This document shows, in pieces, positions 1-6,227 of a stretch of 7,288 nucleotides of DNA (its first letter is position 1; every line of letters begins with the position of its first letter). This DNA comes from Flectobacillus sp. (GTDB taxonomy: Bacteria > Bacteroidota > Bacteroidia > Cytophagales > Spirosomataceae). The notes below the pieces were generated by a model, which saw nothing but the letters and a program-made list of their open reading frames with translations, did not search any database and had not been told where the DNA came from. The stretch spans positions 1 through 7,288 of the forward strand of contig JARXAV010000275.1 of assembly GCA_029865665.1 (NCBI GenBank), given 5' to 3'. The position numbers and the translations under genes are program-made.

Positions 1-51
1 TTAACGATTCAACATATATCGTATATAGGTAAATGACAAAGGTTATCTCAC

Positions 52-87
52 ATTAACATCAATTAACCTTGATTAACCCTCATTAAC
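52..87. repeat. Four ATTAAC motifs phased at exactly 10 bp
   Basis: ATTAAC occurs at 52-57, 62-67, 72-77 and 82-87, giving a direct array of nATTAACnnn decamers with one motif per helical turn. The same core continues on the other strand at 107-112 (GTTAAT), with a variant ATTAAT at 97-102, again 10 bp apart, and ATTAAC recurs at 130-135. Regular one-turn spacing puts every site on the same DNA face, as in arrays bound cooperatively by ribbon-helix-helix dimers (ParR, omega-type and Arc/CopG families). The next gene (183-608) encodes such a protein, so it is the obvious candidate ligand. The repeats and spacing are seen directly; the binding is inferred. An iteron-like or partition site is an alternative. 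Confidence 0.75.
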
Positions 88-112
88 TCGAAAGTGATTA
101 ATGAGGGTTAAT
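72..112. promoter_or_regulatory. Perfect 15-bp inverted repeat, probable operator
   Basis: The left arm ATTAACCCTCATTAA (72-86) and right arm TTAATGAGGGTTAAT (98-112) are exact reverse complements around an 11-nt centre (87-97). The arms include two of the phased ATTAAC motifs. The right arm ends immediately before a TATTTTTG box at 113-120, so a protein bound here would block a promoter using that box. This fits autoregulation of the ribbon-helix-helix gene starting at 183. A hairpin followed by a short T run could also act as the terminator of a gene left of the window. The arm sequence matching the neighbouring direct repeats makes an operator more likely. Confidence 0.55.
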
Positions 113-120
113 TATTTTTG
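113..120 (+). promoter_or_regulatory. Bacteroidota-type -7 box (TAnnTTTG)
   Basis: TATTTTTG matches the Bacteroidota -7 consensus TAnnTTTG at every fixed position. It would start a transcript near 127 with a leader of about 55 nt before the ATG at 183. No good TTTG -33 box lies 19-21 bp upstream, where the inverted repeat sits instead. The promoter may therefore be weak or dependent on the bound protein. The call rests on one short motif in AT-rich DNA. Confidence 0.35.
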
Positions 121-126
121 TAGCAC

Positions 127-149
127 CTGATTAACAAGGGATTAATCAG
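127..149. repeat. Second inverted repeat, 8-bp arms
   Basis: CTGATTAA (127-134) and TTAATCAG (142-149) are exact reverse complements around a 7-nt spacer. They contain the same TTAA core as the upstream array (ATTAAC at 130-135, ATTAAT at 141-146, 11 bp apart). The repeat lies just downstream of the putative -7 box, within the predicted untranslated leader. It could be a second operator half-site pair for the protein encoded from 183. Confidence 0.5.
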
Positions 150-182
150 TAAAATTAATTTAAACACCAAAATATTTCAATC

Positions 183-608
183 ATGAATATCTCAAAGACA
201 GGCAGAGCATTACAATTGGAAGGATTACAATTTGCTCAGAATAAAGTAACACTTGGATTCAAGTGTGATGCAGGAACAAAAATACAACTGGCACAAGAAG
301 CTCAAAGGATGGAAATGACCTTGAGTGAGTATGTTGATACGATTATTGCCAGTCGTCACTTATTAGTTCAACAATCTACTGATAACGAATCTACCTTAAC
401 ATCACAACTAATACTCTTGGACGATGAAGTTGGCGAGCTTAAAGCAAGAGTAGCTTTTTATGAGAATGAATATATGCAAGATATGTTCCGCAAATCACAA
501 GGCACTATCCAAGAACTATCGGACTCAGAGGGTAATAGTTTCCACTTAACAGTCAACAGTATCCAAGACGTTTACACCGTACTTCTTAATCACGTACAAA
601 CAGCATAG
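183..608 (+). CDS. Ribbon-helix-helix DNA-binding protein with C-terminal coiled coil
   Basis: This is a 141-residue protein. Residues 21-58 have the ribbon-helix-helix pattern: a short strand (KVTLGFK), a helix (about 30-42), a turn and a second helix (LSEYVDTIIASRH), as in Arc/MetJ/CopG-type proteins that bind DNA as dimers through the strand. Residues 72-97 form a near-perfect heptad ladder (Leu72, Leu76, Leu79, Val83, Leu86, Val90, Tyr93, Tyr97), so a coiled coil should link the subunits. The C-terminal 40 residues are not recognised. An in-frame stop at 156-158 leaves this ATG as the first one available; there is no Shine-Dalgarno sequence. The phased ATTAAC repeats upstream suggest autoregulation or a partition or mobilisation accessory role. 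The gene is 6 nt from the next and probably cotranscribed with it. The specific function is unknown; an antitoxin or plasmid accessory protein is possible. Confidence 0.7.
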   Translation: MNISKTGRALQLEGLQFAQNKVTLGFKCDAGTKIQLAQEAQRMEMTLSEYVDTIIASRHLLVQQSTDNESTLTSQLILLDDEVGELKARVAFYENEYMQDMFRKSQGTIQELSDSEGNSFHLTVNSIQDVYTVLLNHVQTA

Positions 609-614
609 GAACTT

Positions 615-884
615 ATGTTTATCGTTAAATCAAAGCCATTTGCTAATTTGACACAAGGTTTGTCAGGGCAATCAACAAATTCATTAAGTTATTCACCATA
701 TCCAGAAGAACAATTTCATAGTGTCTCCAGACGGAAATCAAATTGGTGGAAGGTTATTTTAATAATCATCTTGATATTTTCTGGAGTAGGAATAGTTATC
801 TGGTTCGTATCACCTAAAAATCAAGAAGAACAAGGTTCAGAACTACCAGAGAAAACAAATTCTGACCAACTCGGCACTACGTAA
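615..884 (+). CDS. Small single-pass membrane protein
   Basis: This 89-residue protein is not recognised as a member of a named family. Residues 1-43 are polar and rich in Ser, Pro and Asn, ending in a basic stretch (SRRKSNWWK). A single hydrophobic helix follows at about 44-66 (WKVILIIILIFSGVGIVIWF), then a 23-residue acidic and polar tail. The positive-inside rule places the N terminus in the cytoplasm and the tail outside. There is no cleavable signal peptide pattern, because the hydrophobic segment is internal. A weak AGGA (607-610) lies 4 nt before the ATG and overlaps the upstream stop. The gene is 6 nt after the ribbon-helix-helix gene and 10 nt before a terminator, so it is the last gene of that unit. 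It could be a membrane partner of the DNA-binding protein or a small toxin-like protein; the sequence does not decide. Confidence 0.6.
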   Translation: MFIVKSKPFANLTQGLSGQSTNSLSYSPYPEEQFHSVSRRKSNWWKVILIIILIFSGVGIVIWFVSPKNQEEQGSELPEKTNSDQLGTT

Positions 885-893
885 ATTAACTCT

Positions 894-939
894 CTCAGAT
901 TGACTAAGGTTAAGCATCTAAGTCAATCTGAGTTTTTTT
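894..939 (+). terminator. Intrinsic terminator
   Basis: CTCAGATTGACT (894-905) pairs perfectly with AGTCAATCTGAG (921-932) and is followed directly by seven T residues (933-939). After one A-A mismatch the loop can add more pairs (907-910 with 916-919, one of them G-T). It lies 10 nt after the stop at 884 and ends the two-gene unit. The caspase operon downstream therefore needs its own promoter. Confidence 0.9.
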
Positions 940-1177
940 GTTCTCAAACCTATCACTCCTACTCCAAAATCATCAAACTGATTTACAGCCAATTAAATCT
1001 CATAACGCACAAACCTAAAAATACATCAATCCCTCCCTCCTTCCCGTAAAAATTCTTCATCTAGTTAGCTATTTGTCCGTTCGATAAATTTTTGGTACTT
1101 CTACCGTACTTATTCATACATATTGTACATATTTTTTATTACTTTGATAAATCAATCATACCAAAACTATTCTAACC
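940..1177. other. Intergenic region upstream of the caspase operon, with a C-rich tract
   Basis: No gene is visible on either strand. The notable element is a pyrimidine tract CCCTCCCTCCTTCCC (1031-1045), unusual in such AT-rich DNA. Its complement has G runs of 3, 2, 3 and 3, enough for a two-tetrad quadruplex. The last 100 bases are T/A-rich and include GTACTT twice, 11 bp apart (1095-1100 and 1106-1111), and a TGTACA hexamer (1124-1129). The operon promoter must lie here unless transcription reads through the terminator at 894-939. Confidence 0.6.
1139..1146 (+). promoter_or_regulatory. Weak -7-like box before the caspase operon
   Basis: TTACTTTG matches TAnnTTTG at all fixed positions but one (second position T instead of A). 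It would give a leader of roughly 25 nt before the ATG at 1178. No convincing -33 TTTG lies at the usual distance; the nearest TTG (1123-1125) is too close. A rival pair is TTTG at 1072-1075 with TACTTCTA at 1096-1103, 20 bp apart, but that -7 box is poor. The exact promoter is unresolved. Confidence 0.22.
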
Positions 1178-4100
1178 ATGAATTCAAACATCTATGCCTT
1201 ACTTATCGGTATTGATAAGTATCCGAGTAATGTTCCGCAACTTAATGGATGCGTTAATGACATTCTGTCTATCAAAGATTTTTTGGAAACTTCTTATCCA
1301 AATCAATATTTACATATTGAAACATTACTTGATGACAGTGCTACTCGTAAGGCTGTTATAGAAAAGTTTGAGAATCACTTAGGCAAAGCTTCATCAAATG
1401 ACATTGCTTTTGTGTACTACGCTGGACATGGATCTACTGAAAATGCTCCTGAAGAATTTAAGGCGGAGAACCCAAATGGGATCAATGAAACATTGGTTTG
1501 TTATGATAGTCGATTAGATGATGGTTTTGATTTAGCCGATAAAGAACTGGCTGCTCTGATAAATAATGTATCTAAACATACTTCTAACATTATTATTTGC
1601 TTGGATGCCTGTCATTCTGGTTCGGGTACTCGTGAATCACTAGATGTCAGTAAAGTTCGTCATGCTCCAAGGTTTAACCGAGGTGACGGTAGTAAACGAA
1701 CGTTGCATGATTACTACAATGGTTATTATGCAAAACAACTACAAGTAGATGGAAAAATTACTGTACCTATCAGTAAGCACTTATTGTTAGCAGCCTGTCA
1801 ACCTAATGAAGTAGCTTACGAAACAACTGACCAACATGGGCTTTTTACCAGTACACTTCTTGCTACGTTAAAGAATAAAAACATTCAAACGTTAACTTAC
1901 GCTGACCTATTTAAAGAGGTAACTATCTACGTACGTAATACCCAACAAAACCAGCATCCCAGCTTTGAGTTTTTAGCAGGCTTTAATCCCCATACTCTTT
2001 TCTTATCAAATCAGGTTAGTGATAAGACTACCTCGTTCGCTGTTTTTTATGAAAATAATCAGTGGAAAATAGACAAAGGAGCTGTACATGGATTGAGTAT
2101 ATTTCAGCAACCGCCTACGGTTTGGATATTTGACGCTAATACACAAAGCTTTGATGCAGCATACAAACTAACGGATGGTTCATTGAAAAATGTAGCAATG
2201 CAAACATCTATTCTTTCACTTAAAAACGTAAGATGCCTTGACCCTACCAAAGTGTACGTGGGGATTCAGATAGATAATTTCACCAAAGTAGCAACTCTTT
2301 TTAGTGAGGTTGCTATAAAGTCTTTCAATGCTAGTTCTGAGTTTAATATCACTAACTATAAGGACGTTGCAGATTATATCCTTGTAGAAAAAGAGGGACA
2401 GTTTCAAGTTATCCATCGGGTATCGAATAAGATTATTTATGAGTCCACAGATTTGAGAATAGCTGATGAAATTCTTAGCAAAATAGCACTATGGGAAAAC
2501 GTAAAAATTCTTAGAAACCCTAACAGTAAACTCACGTCGAAGGATATTTCCTTTGCTATTGAAATAGATTCTCTGGTACTCGATGGGAACGATGTTCAAT
2601 ATTGTCTTAAAGAAACGTCAGATGGAAGTATTGAAACAAAACCCTATTCTTTGATTGTCGAAAACAAGACTCATACCTCGCTGTTTTTTTCAGTAATGTT
2701 CATATCTCCGTTATATGGAATAATGACACTTAATTCTAATTCTTCTATACCAGCAGGAATGAAGGGGAACTTGTTTACAAAAAGATTAGGCTTTTTCCCC
2801 GAACAAATTGATGATTTAGAAAGCAACTGTCTATTTAAGCTCTTTGTAACGAAGAGTCCTCTTGATCTAACCCCCGTCGTACAGGAAAATTTTTCTTTTA
2901 ATACCTCTGTTAGAGGTATAACACAGACCACTCGCTTTTTATCCGACAATGATAGTTTAGATACAAGTAGTGAAGATTGGCAAATCTTTGACTTAAAACT
3001 TCGCTTAGTCAAATCGTCCCAATCAATTGGCAGAACGCCAGCTATTTTTCAAGATAAAGGATTAACAATCGAACCTCATAACTCCTTTGAGGCGAATGTA
3101 TCTTTTACCTCATTAGATACTATTAGTAGAAATGTTTCTTCAAGACAATCGTTCCTAACAAGCTCGTTAGCAAAAAATCAATTGGAGTTACTTACTCTTG
3201 GTACTGCTAGTCGTACTACAGAGCAAGCTCAAGTAATCGAACTCGACAATATTCAGGGAGAAGTTAGTAGCAATAATCCCCTGGTATTAAAGGTCAAACA
3301 ACAACTTAGTGATGAGTCTGAAATTTTACTACCAGTCATGCTCAATGGAGATGACTTAGTGGTTATAGGTACAGGAATCACAAATGAAGAGGGTGAGCAA
3401 ATCGTTCAGATTGAACACCTCCCTAAAACAGAAGCCATTGGAACAAGAAGCTTAGGAAGATCTGTCAAGTTCTGTTTAATGAAATTGGTATTTAAAACTG
3501 CACCCGAAAGTTATTTTTCTCTACGCTGGGTTGACTATGAGCAGGAAAAACCTGTAAGGACAAGCGAAAACTTAACTGAAAAAATTAGTAATGCAAACCA
3601 GATTGTCCTCTTTATTCATGGTATTATTGGAGACACAGAAGGAATGCTTCCGTTTGCTGAACAATTAGTGAAACAAACAGATAAAACGGAATCAGCATTC
3701 GATTTAGTCTTGACTTTTGATTATGAATGTTTAAATACATCCATTGAAAAAGTGGCAGAACAACTTGCTTCAGTATTGAGTCAACACGGAATTGACGAGA
3801 ATACAGGTAAAAAAATAACGATTGTATCGCACTCAATGGGAGGCTTAGTATCAAGAATCTTGATAGAAAAGATTGGTAAAGCCAATTTAGTGAAAAAGCT
3901 CATCATGGCAGGTACGCCTAATGGTGGCTCTGTACTCGGCAACATACCTTCCTATATTTCTATGGCTACTGATGTACTGACACTCGGTTTGAGTTCTGTT
4001 TTCTTTGCTCCTTATTTAGCTTGGGCAGCAGGGCTTGTCGTGGCTCTGAAAAAGAGTAGCAAAATCACAATAACCCTAGATGAGATGAAACGTTCTTCGG

Positions 4101-4417
4101 ATTTAATTAATACATTGTATATACAAAATGACCCTCACGTACCCTATTATATTTTAGCTGGAAGAATAGACCTGTACCAACCAAGCTTCGCTGATCCGTC
4201 TTGGTTTGAAAAGCTTTCTACAAAATTAACACTCGATATGGGTAATCTTGTTCACAAAGGCGAACTCCATGACATTGCGGTTTATACAAAAGATATTAAA
4301 CATATCAATCAACATCGACAGCCTCAAGTGACATTACAAGAAGTAGGTTGCCCACACATTTTTTATTTCGACGAACCTCAAAGTAAAGAAATACTATATC
4401 AATGGCTTGAAGCATAA
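1178..4417 (+). CDS. Caspase-like (peptidase C14) protease fused to an alpha/beta-hydrolase lipase
   Basis: This is a 1079-residue, probably cytosolic protein with two catalytic domains and no signal peptide. Residues 5-275 are a caspase/metacaspase fold: strand YALLIGIDKY, catalytic His84 in YYAGHG, catalytic Cys145 in LDACHSG, then LLLAACQPNEVAYE and HGLFTSTLLATL. Residues 280-570 are beta-rich, with WKIDKGAVHGL and a later ALWENVKILRNPNS segment that I recall from other bacterial caspase proteins. A Ser/Thr-rich linker covers about 570-620, followed by an unassigned region to about 800. Residues 805-1079 are an alpha/beta-hydrolase: oxyanion segment LFIHGIIGDT, nucleophile Ser886 in SHSMGG (Ser replaces the usual first Gly), then AGTPNGGS, and likely Asp1032 (HDIAV) and His1060 (CPHIFYF). 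An uncharged hydrophobic stretch (933-957) lies where lipases carry a lid. Metacaspases usually cut after Arg or Lys; the lipase substrate is unknown. An in-frame stop at 1148-1150 and the fold beginning at residue 5 support this start. The likely role is executioner of a cell-death system; this is inferred from domains and neighbours. Confidence 0.9.
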   Translation: MNSNIYALLIGIDKYPSNVPQLNGCVNDILSIKDFLETSYPNQYLHIETLLDDSATRKAVIEKFENHLGKASSNDIAFVYYAGHGSTENAPEEFKAENPNGINETLVCYDSRLDDGFDLADKELAALINNVSKHTSNIIICLDACHSGSGTRESLDVSKVRHAPRFNRGDGSKRTLHDYYNGYYAKQLQVDGKITVPISKHLLLAACQPNEVAYETTDQHGLFTSTLLATLKNKNIQTLTYADLFKEVTIYVRNTQQNQHPSFEFLAGFNPHTLFLSNQVSDKTTSFAVFYENNQWKIDKGAVHGLSIFQQPPTVWIFDANTQSFDAAYKLTDGSLKNVAMQTSILSLKNVRCLDPTKVYVGIQIDNFTKVATLFSEVAIKSFNASSEFNITNYKDVADYILVEKEGQFQVIHRVSNKIIYESTDLRIADEILSKIALWENVKILRNPNSKLTSKDISFAIEIDSLVLDGNDVQYCLKETSDGSIETKPYSLIVENKTHTSLFFSVMFISPLYGIMTLNSNSSIPAGMKGNLFTKRLGFFPEQIDDLESNCLFKLFVTKSPLDLTPVVQENFSFNTSVRGITQTTRFLSDNDSLDTSSEDWQIFDLKLRLVKSSQSIGRTPAIFQDKGLTIEPHNSFEANVSFTSLDTISRNVSSRQSFLTSSLAKNQLELLTLGTASRTTEQAQVIELDNIQGEVSSNNPLVLKVKQQLSDESEILLPVMLNGDDLVVIGTGITNEEGEQIVQIEHLPKTEAIGTRSLGRSVKFCLMKLVFKTAPESYFSLRWVDYEQEKPVRTSENLTEKISNANQIVLFIHGIIGDTEGMLPFAEQLVKQTDKTESAFDLVLTFDYECLNTSIEKVAEQLASVLSQHGIDENTGKKITIVSHSMGGLVSRILIEKIGKANLVKKLIMAGTPNGGSVLGNIPSYISMATDVLTLGLSSVFFAPYLAWAAGLVVALKKSSKITITLDEMKRSSDLINTLYIQNDPHVPYYILAGRIDLYQPSFADPSWFEKLSTKLTLDMGNLVHKGELHDIAVYTKDIKHINQHRQPQVTLQEVGCPHIFYFDEPQSKEILYQWLEA

Positions 4418-4460
4418 TCCTTTTCAACGCTACTGTTACCCTTGTTAACTAACTTAGCTT

Positions 4461-6227
4461 ATGGCATTACCACTTTTTATAATATCCTTTGCAAACAATC
4501 CCCTTAATCCTCTTTCTAGTTTAAAGAAGGAAGAGTTAGGGGTAAAAAAAGTAATTGATGAAATCAAATTATACGGTTGTGACATTGAAGTCGTATACCC
4601 AACAACTAGGGAAGAAATCGTGGATTTGCTGAAACTAGAAACGAACCGAGAACGGCTCTATCTGTTCAGTTATAGTGGTCATGCCGATGGAGACCGCCTT
4701 ATCACAGAAGAAGAAACTACCTACGCACACGGCTTGGCAAATCTTTTGGCTGAGTGTAGAAACTTGCAATGTGTTGTGCTAAATGGTTGCTCTACCGAAA
4801 AACAAGTTTTCTTGATACAAGAATCATTCAAGAAAACTAATATGACGACTCCTGCCATAGTAGCAACTTCGGCAAGTGTTGGGGATGAAATTGCGTCGGA
4901 GTTTAACATTCATTTCTTTCAACAGTTACTTACTTATGGTTATTCCATTAATGATGCTTTTTCTTTGGCGATTGCCCTAATCAATACAAAGACAAAACAG
5001 CCAATTATTCCTATCAATCGTTTTTTGGACGAACAACCTCAGGATTTAGGGACGTGGGGACTGTACACTATCAATGATGAACCCATCCGTGTATTAGAAA
5101 GTATTCAAATAGGTTCTCGGAATCAATACGAACCTAATATCCGACTTTTCAAAAGCTTGATCAGAGAATTAAGTAGTACCAACCCCGATGTAAGAAAACG
5201 CTATACTAACGATAAGGGTAATATTTTATCTATTCACCCTTATAAGCCGTTTATCTATCAAAGTTTCCCTTTACCAATAAGTAAAAGGTTGCAACGATTA
5301 GAATCATCTCAAAGCTCTAATGACAAGGCTCAAGGCACAATCTTTTACAATAAAATAGACCGTAATCGTCTGGGAGAGCTTACAAGAACAGCTCTTACCT
5401 TTTTAGATATTCTAGTAGCTTTTTCTTTAGCCGAACTATACGCCTTACTTCAAAATACCCCTAGTGCGTTAAGCTCCGACAGTAAAAAAATAGTATTCAC
5501 TTCGATTACTAATCAAAAACTTGGACGCACAGAGGTATTAACAACTCTTTTACACGAGATTAGCCTGAGTCCAAAGCCTTTATTTGTAAGTGAATTAGCG
5601 AGCTTAATTACAGAAGAAGATACAAGACTGGAAGAATTGCTAGGCTTTTTTGAAAAACTCGCTCCTACAATCTCTACTATGAATAATACGCAAGCGGCAA
5701 GCTTGGTAGAATTAGCAGAATTAAGAATCGTAGGAATTTTTCAAAAATGTATGTTTTTAACAAACTATCATCTTACCTCGATTGATAATATTCAACTTAA
5801 TCGCAAAAGACACGAAACAGCACAGTACAGACATGAAGTGTTTTTCCAAAGATGGGGCATGGGAGTAGAACCAGCTCGTGATAGTGAGGTATTTACAGAC
5901 TATTACCTTGATAATGCCTCTATTATTTTGCACAAAGAAACTGTATTAGACAACGGATGTCAATATATCAATCTCAGTCCTTTTCTTATTGATGAGGTCT
6001 TATTCTCACCCAAAGCCAATATATCTAACATCATGGCATTAATGGGTTATAAACCTCATAACGACGAGTTTTCGTTCCGCTACCTCATTTACAGTAGTAA
6101 AGAGAATGAAGGGAAAAGCCTTGTTTATCAAGAAAATGATAGCTTTCAACAAGAGGTTGAATTTGAAAATATTGCTTTCAGTGAAATCAAAAACGAGTGG
6201 GAACATTTCTTAAATCTACTAGCCTAA
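4461..6227 (+). CDS. CHAT-type caspase-fold protease with uncharacterised C-terminal region
   Basis: This 588-residue protein starts 43 nt after the caspase-lipase stop, with no terminator between, so the two are probably cotranscribed. Residues 4-205 fit a CHAT domain: an N-terminal strand LFIISFANNP, catalytic His74 in YSGHADGD, catalytic Cys110 in VVLNGCS, then PAIVATSASVGDEIASEF and FFQQLLTYGYSINDAF, closing with a WGLY segment at 199-202. Both residues of the Cys/His dyad are present, so activity is expected. Residues 210-588 match no family I recognise. A helical part (about 300-435) includes the hydrophobic helix ALTFLDILVAFSLAELYALL, and the rest is mixed. This region may dock the NTPase encoded next, whose start overlaps this stop (TAATG). 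CHAT proteases act in bacterial immunity, for example in gasdermin systems and CRISPR type III cascades. A relay from STAND sensor to caspase effector is inferred. There is no Shine-Dalgarno sequence. Confidence 0.85.
   Translation: MALPLFIISFANNPLNPLSSLKKEELGVKKVIDEIKLYGCDIEVVYPTTREEIVDLLKLETNRERLYLFSYSGHADGDRLITEEETTYAHGLANLLAECRNLQCVVLNGCSTEKQVFLIQESFKKTNMTTPAIVATSASVGDEIASEFNIHFFQQLLTYGYSINDAFSLAIALINTKTKQPIIPINRFLDEQPQDLGTWGLYTINDEPIRVLESIQIGSRNQYEPNIRLFKSLIRELSSTNPDVRKRYTNDKGNILSIHPYKPFIYQSFPLPISKRLQRLESSQSSNDKAQGTIFYNKIDRNRLGELTRTALTFLDILVAFSLAELYALLQNTPSALSSDSKKIVFTSITNQKLGRTEVLTTLLHEISLSPKPLFVSELASLITEEDTRLEELLGFFEKLAPTISTMNNTQAASLVELAELRIVGIFQKCMFLTNYHLTSIDNIQLNRKRHETAQYRHEVFFQRWGMGVEPARDSEVFTDYYLDNASIILHKETVLDNGCQYINLSPFLIDEVLFSPKANISNIMALMGYKPHNDEFSFRYLIYSSKENEGKSLVYQENDSFQQEVEFENIAFSEIKNEWEHFLNLLA

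Noticed and set aside
52..112. Short CRISPR-like array
   Set aside because: The units are only 10 bp with 4-bp variable parts, far too short for repeats and spacers, and no cas genes are present.
72..120. Inverted repeat plus T run as a terminator of an upstream gene
   Set aside because: Not excluded, but the arms are AT-rich and contain the phased ATTAAC motifs, and the T run is interrupted and is part of a perfect -7 box. An operator and promoter fit better.
1026..1045. AGGAGG-like ribosome binding site on the - strand followed by an ATG
   Set aside because: The reading frame after that ATG closes within four codons, so there is no gene.
2216..3012. Minus-strand open frames inside the caspase-lipase gene (2216-2416 and 2671-3012)
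   Set aside because: They lie antisense to a gene with clear conserved domains at both ends, show no recognisable domains, and have no upstream signals.
4444..4453. GTTAACTAAC between the caspase-lipase and CHAT genes as another copy of the ATTAAC operator
   Set aside because: It is a single copy without 10-bp partners or an inverted repeat, as expected by chance in AT-rich DNA.
3624..4909. Minus-strand open frames at 3624-3854 and 4721-4909
   Set aside because: They are antisense to the hydrolase catalytic core and the CHAT catalytic core, and their sequences are explained by the opposite strand.
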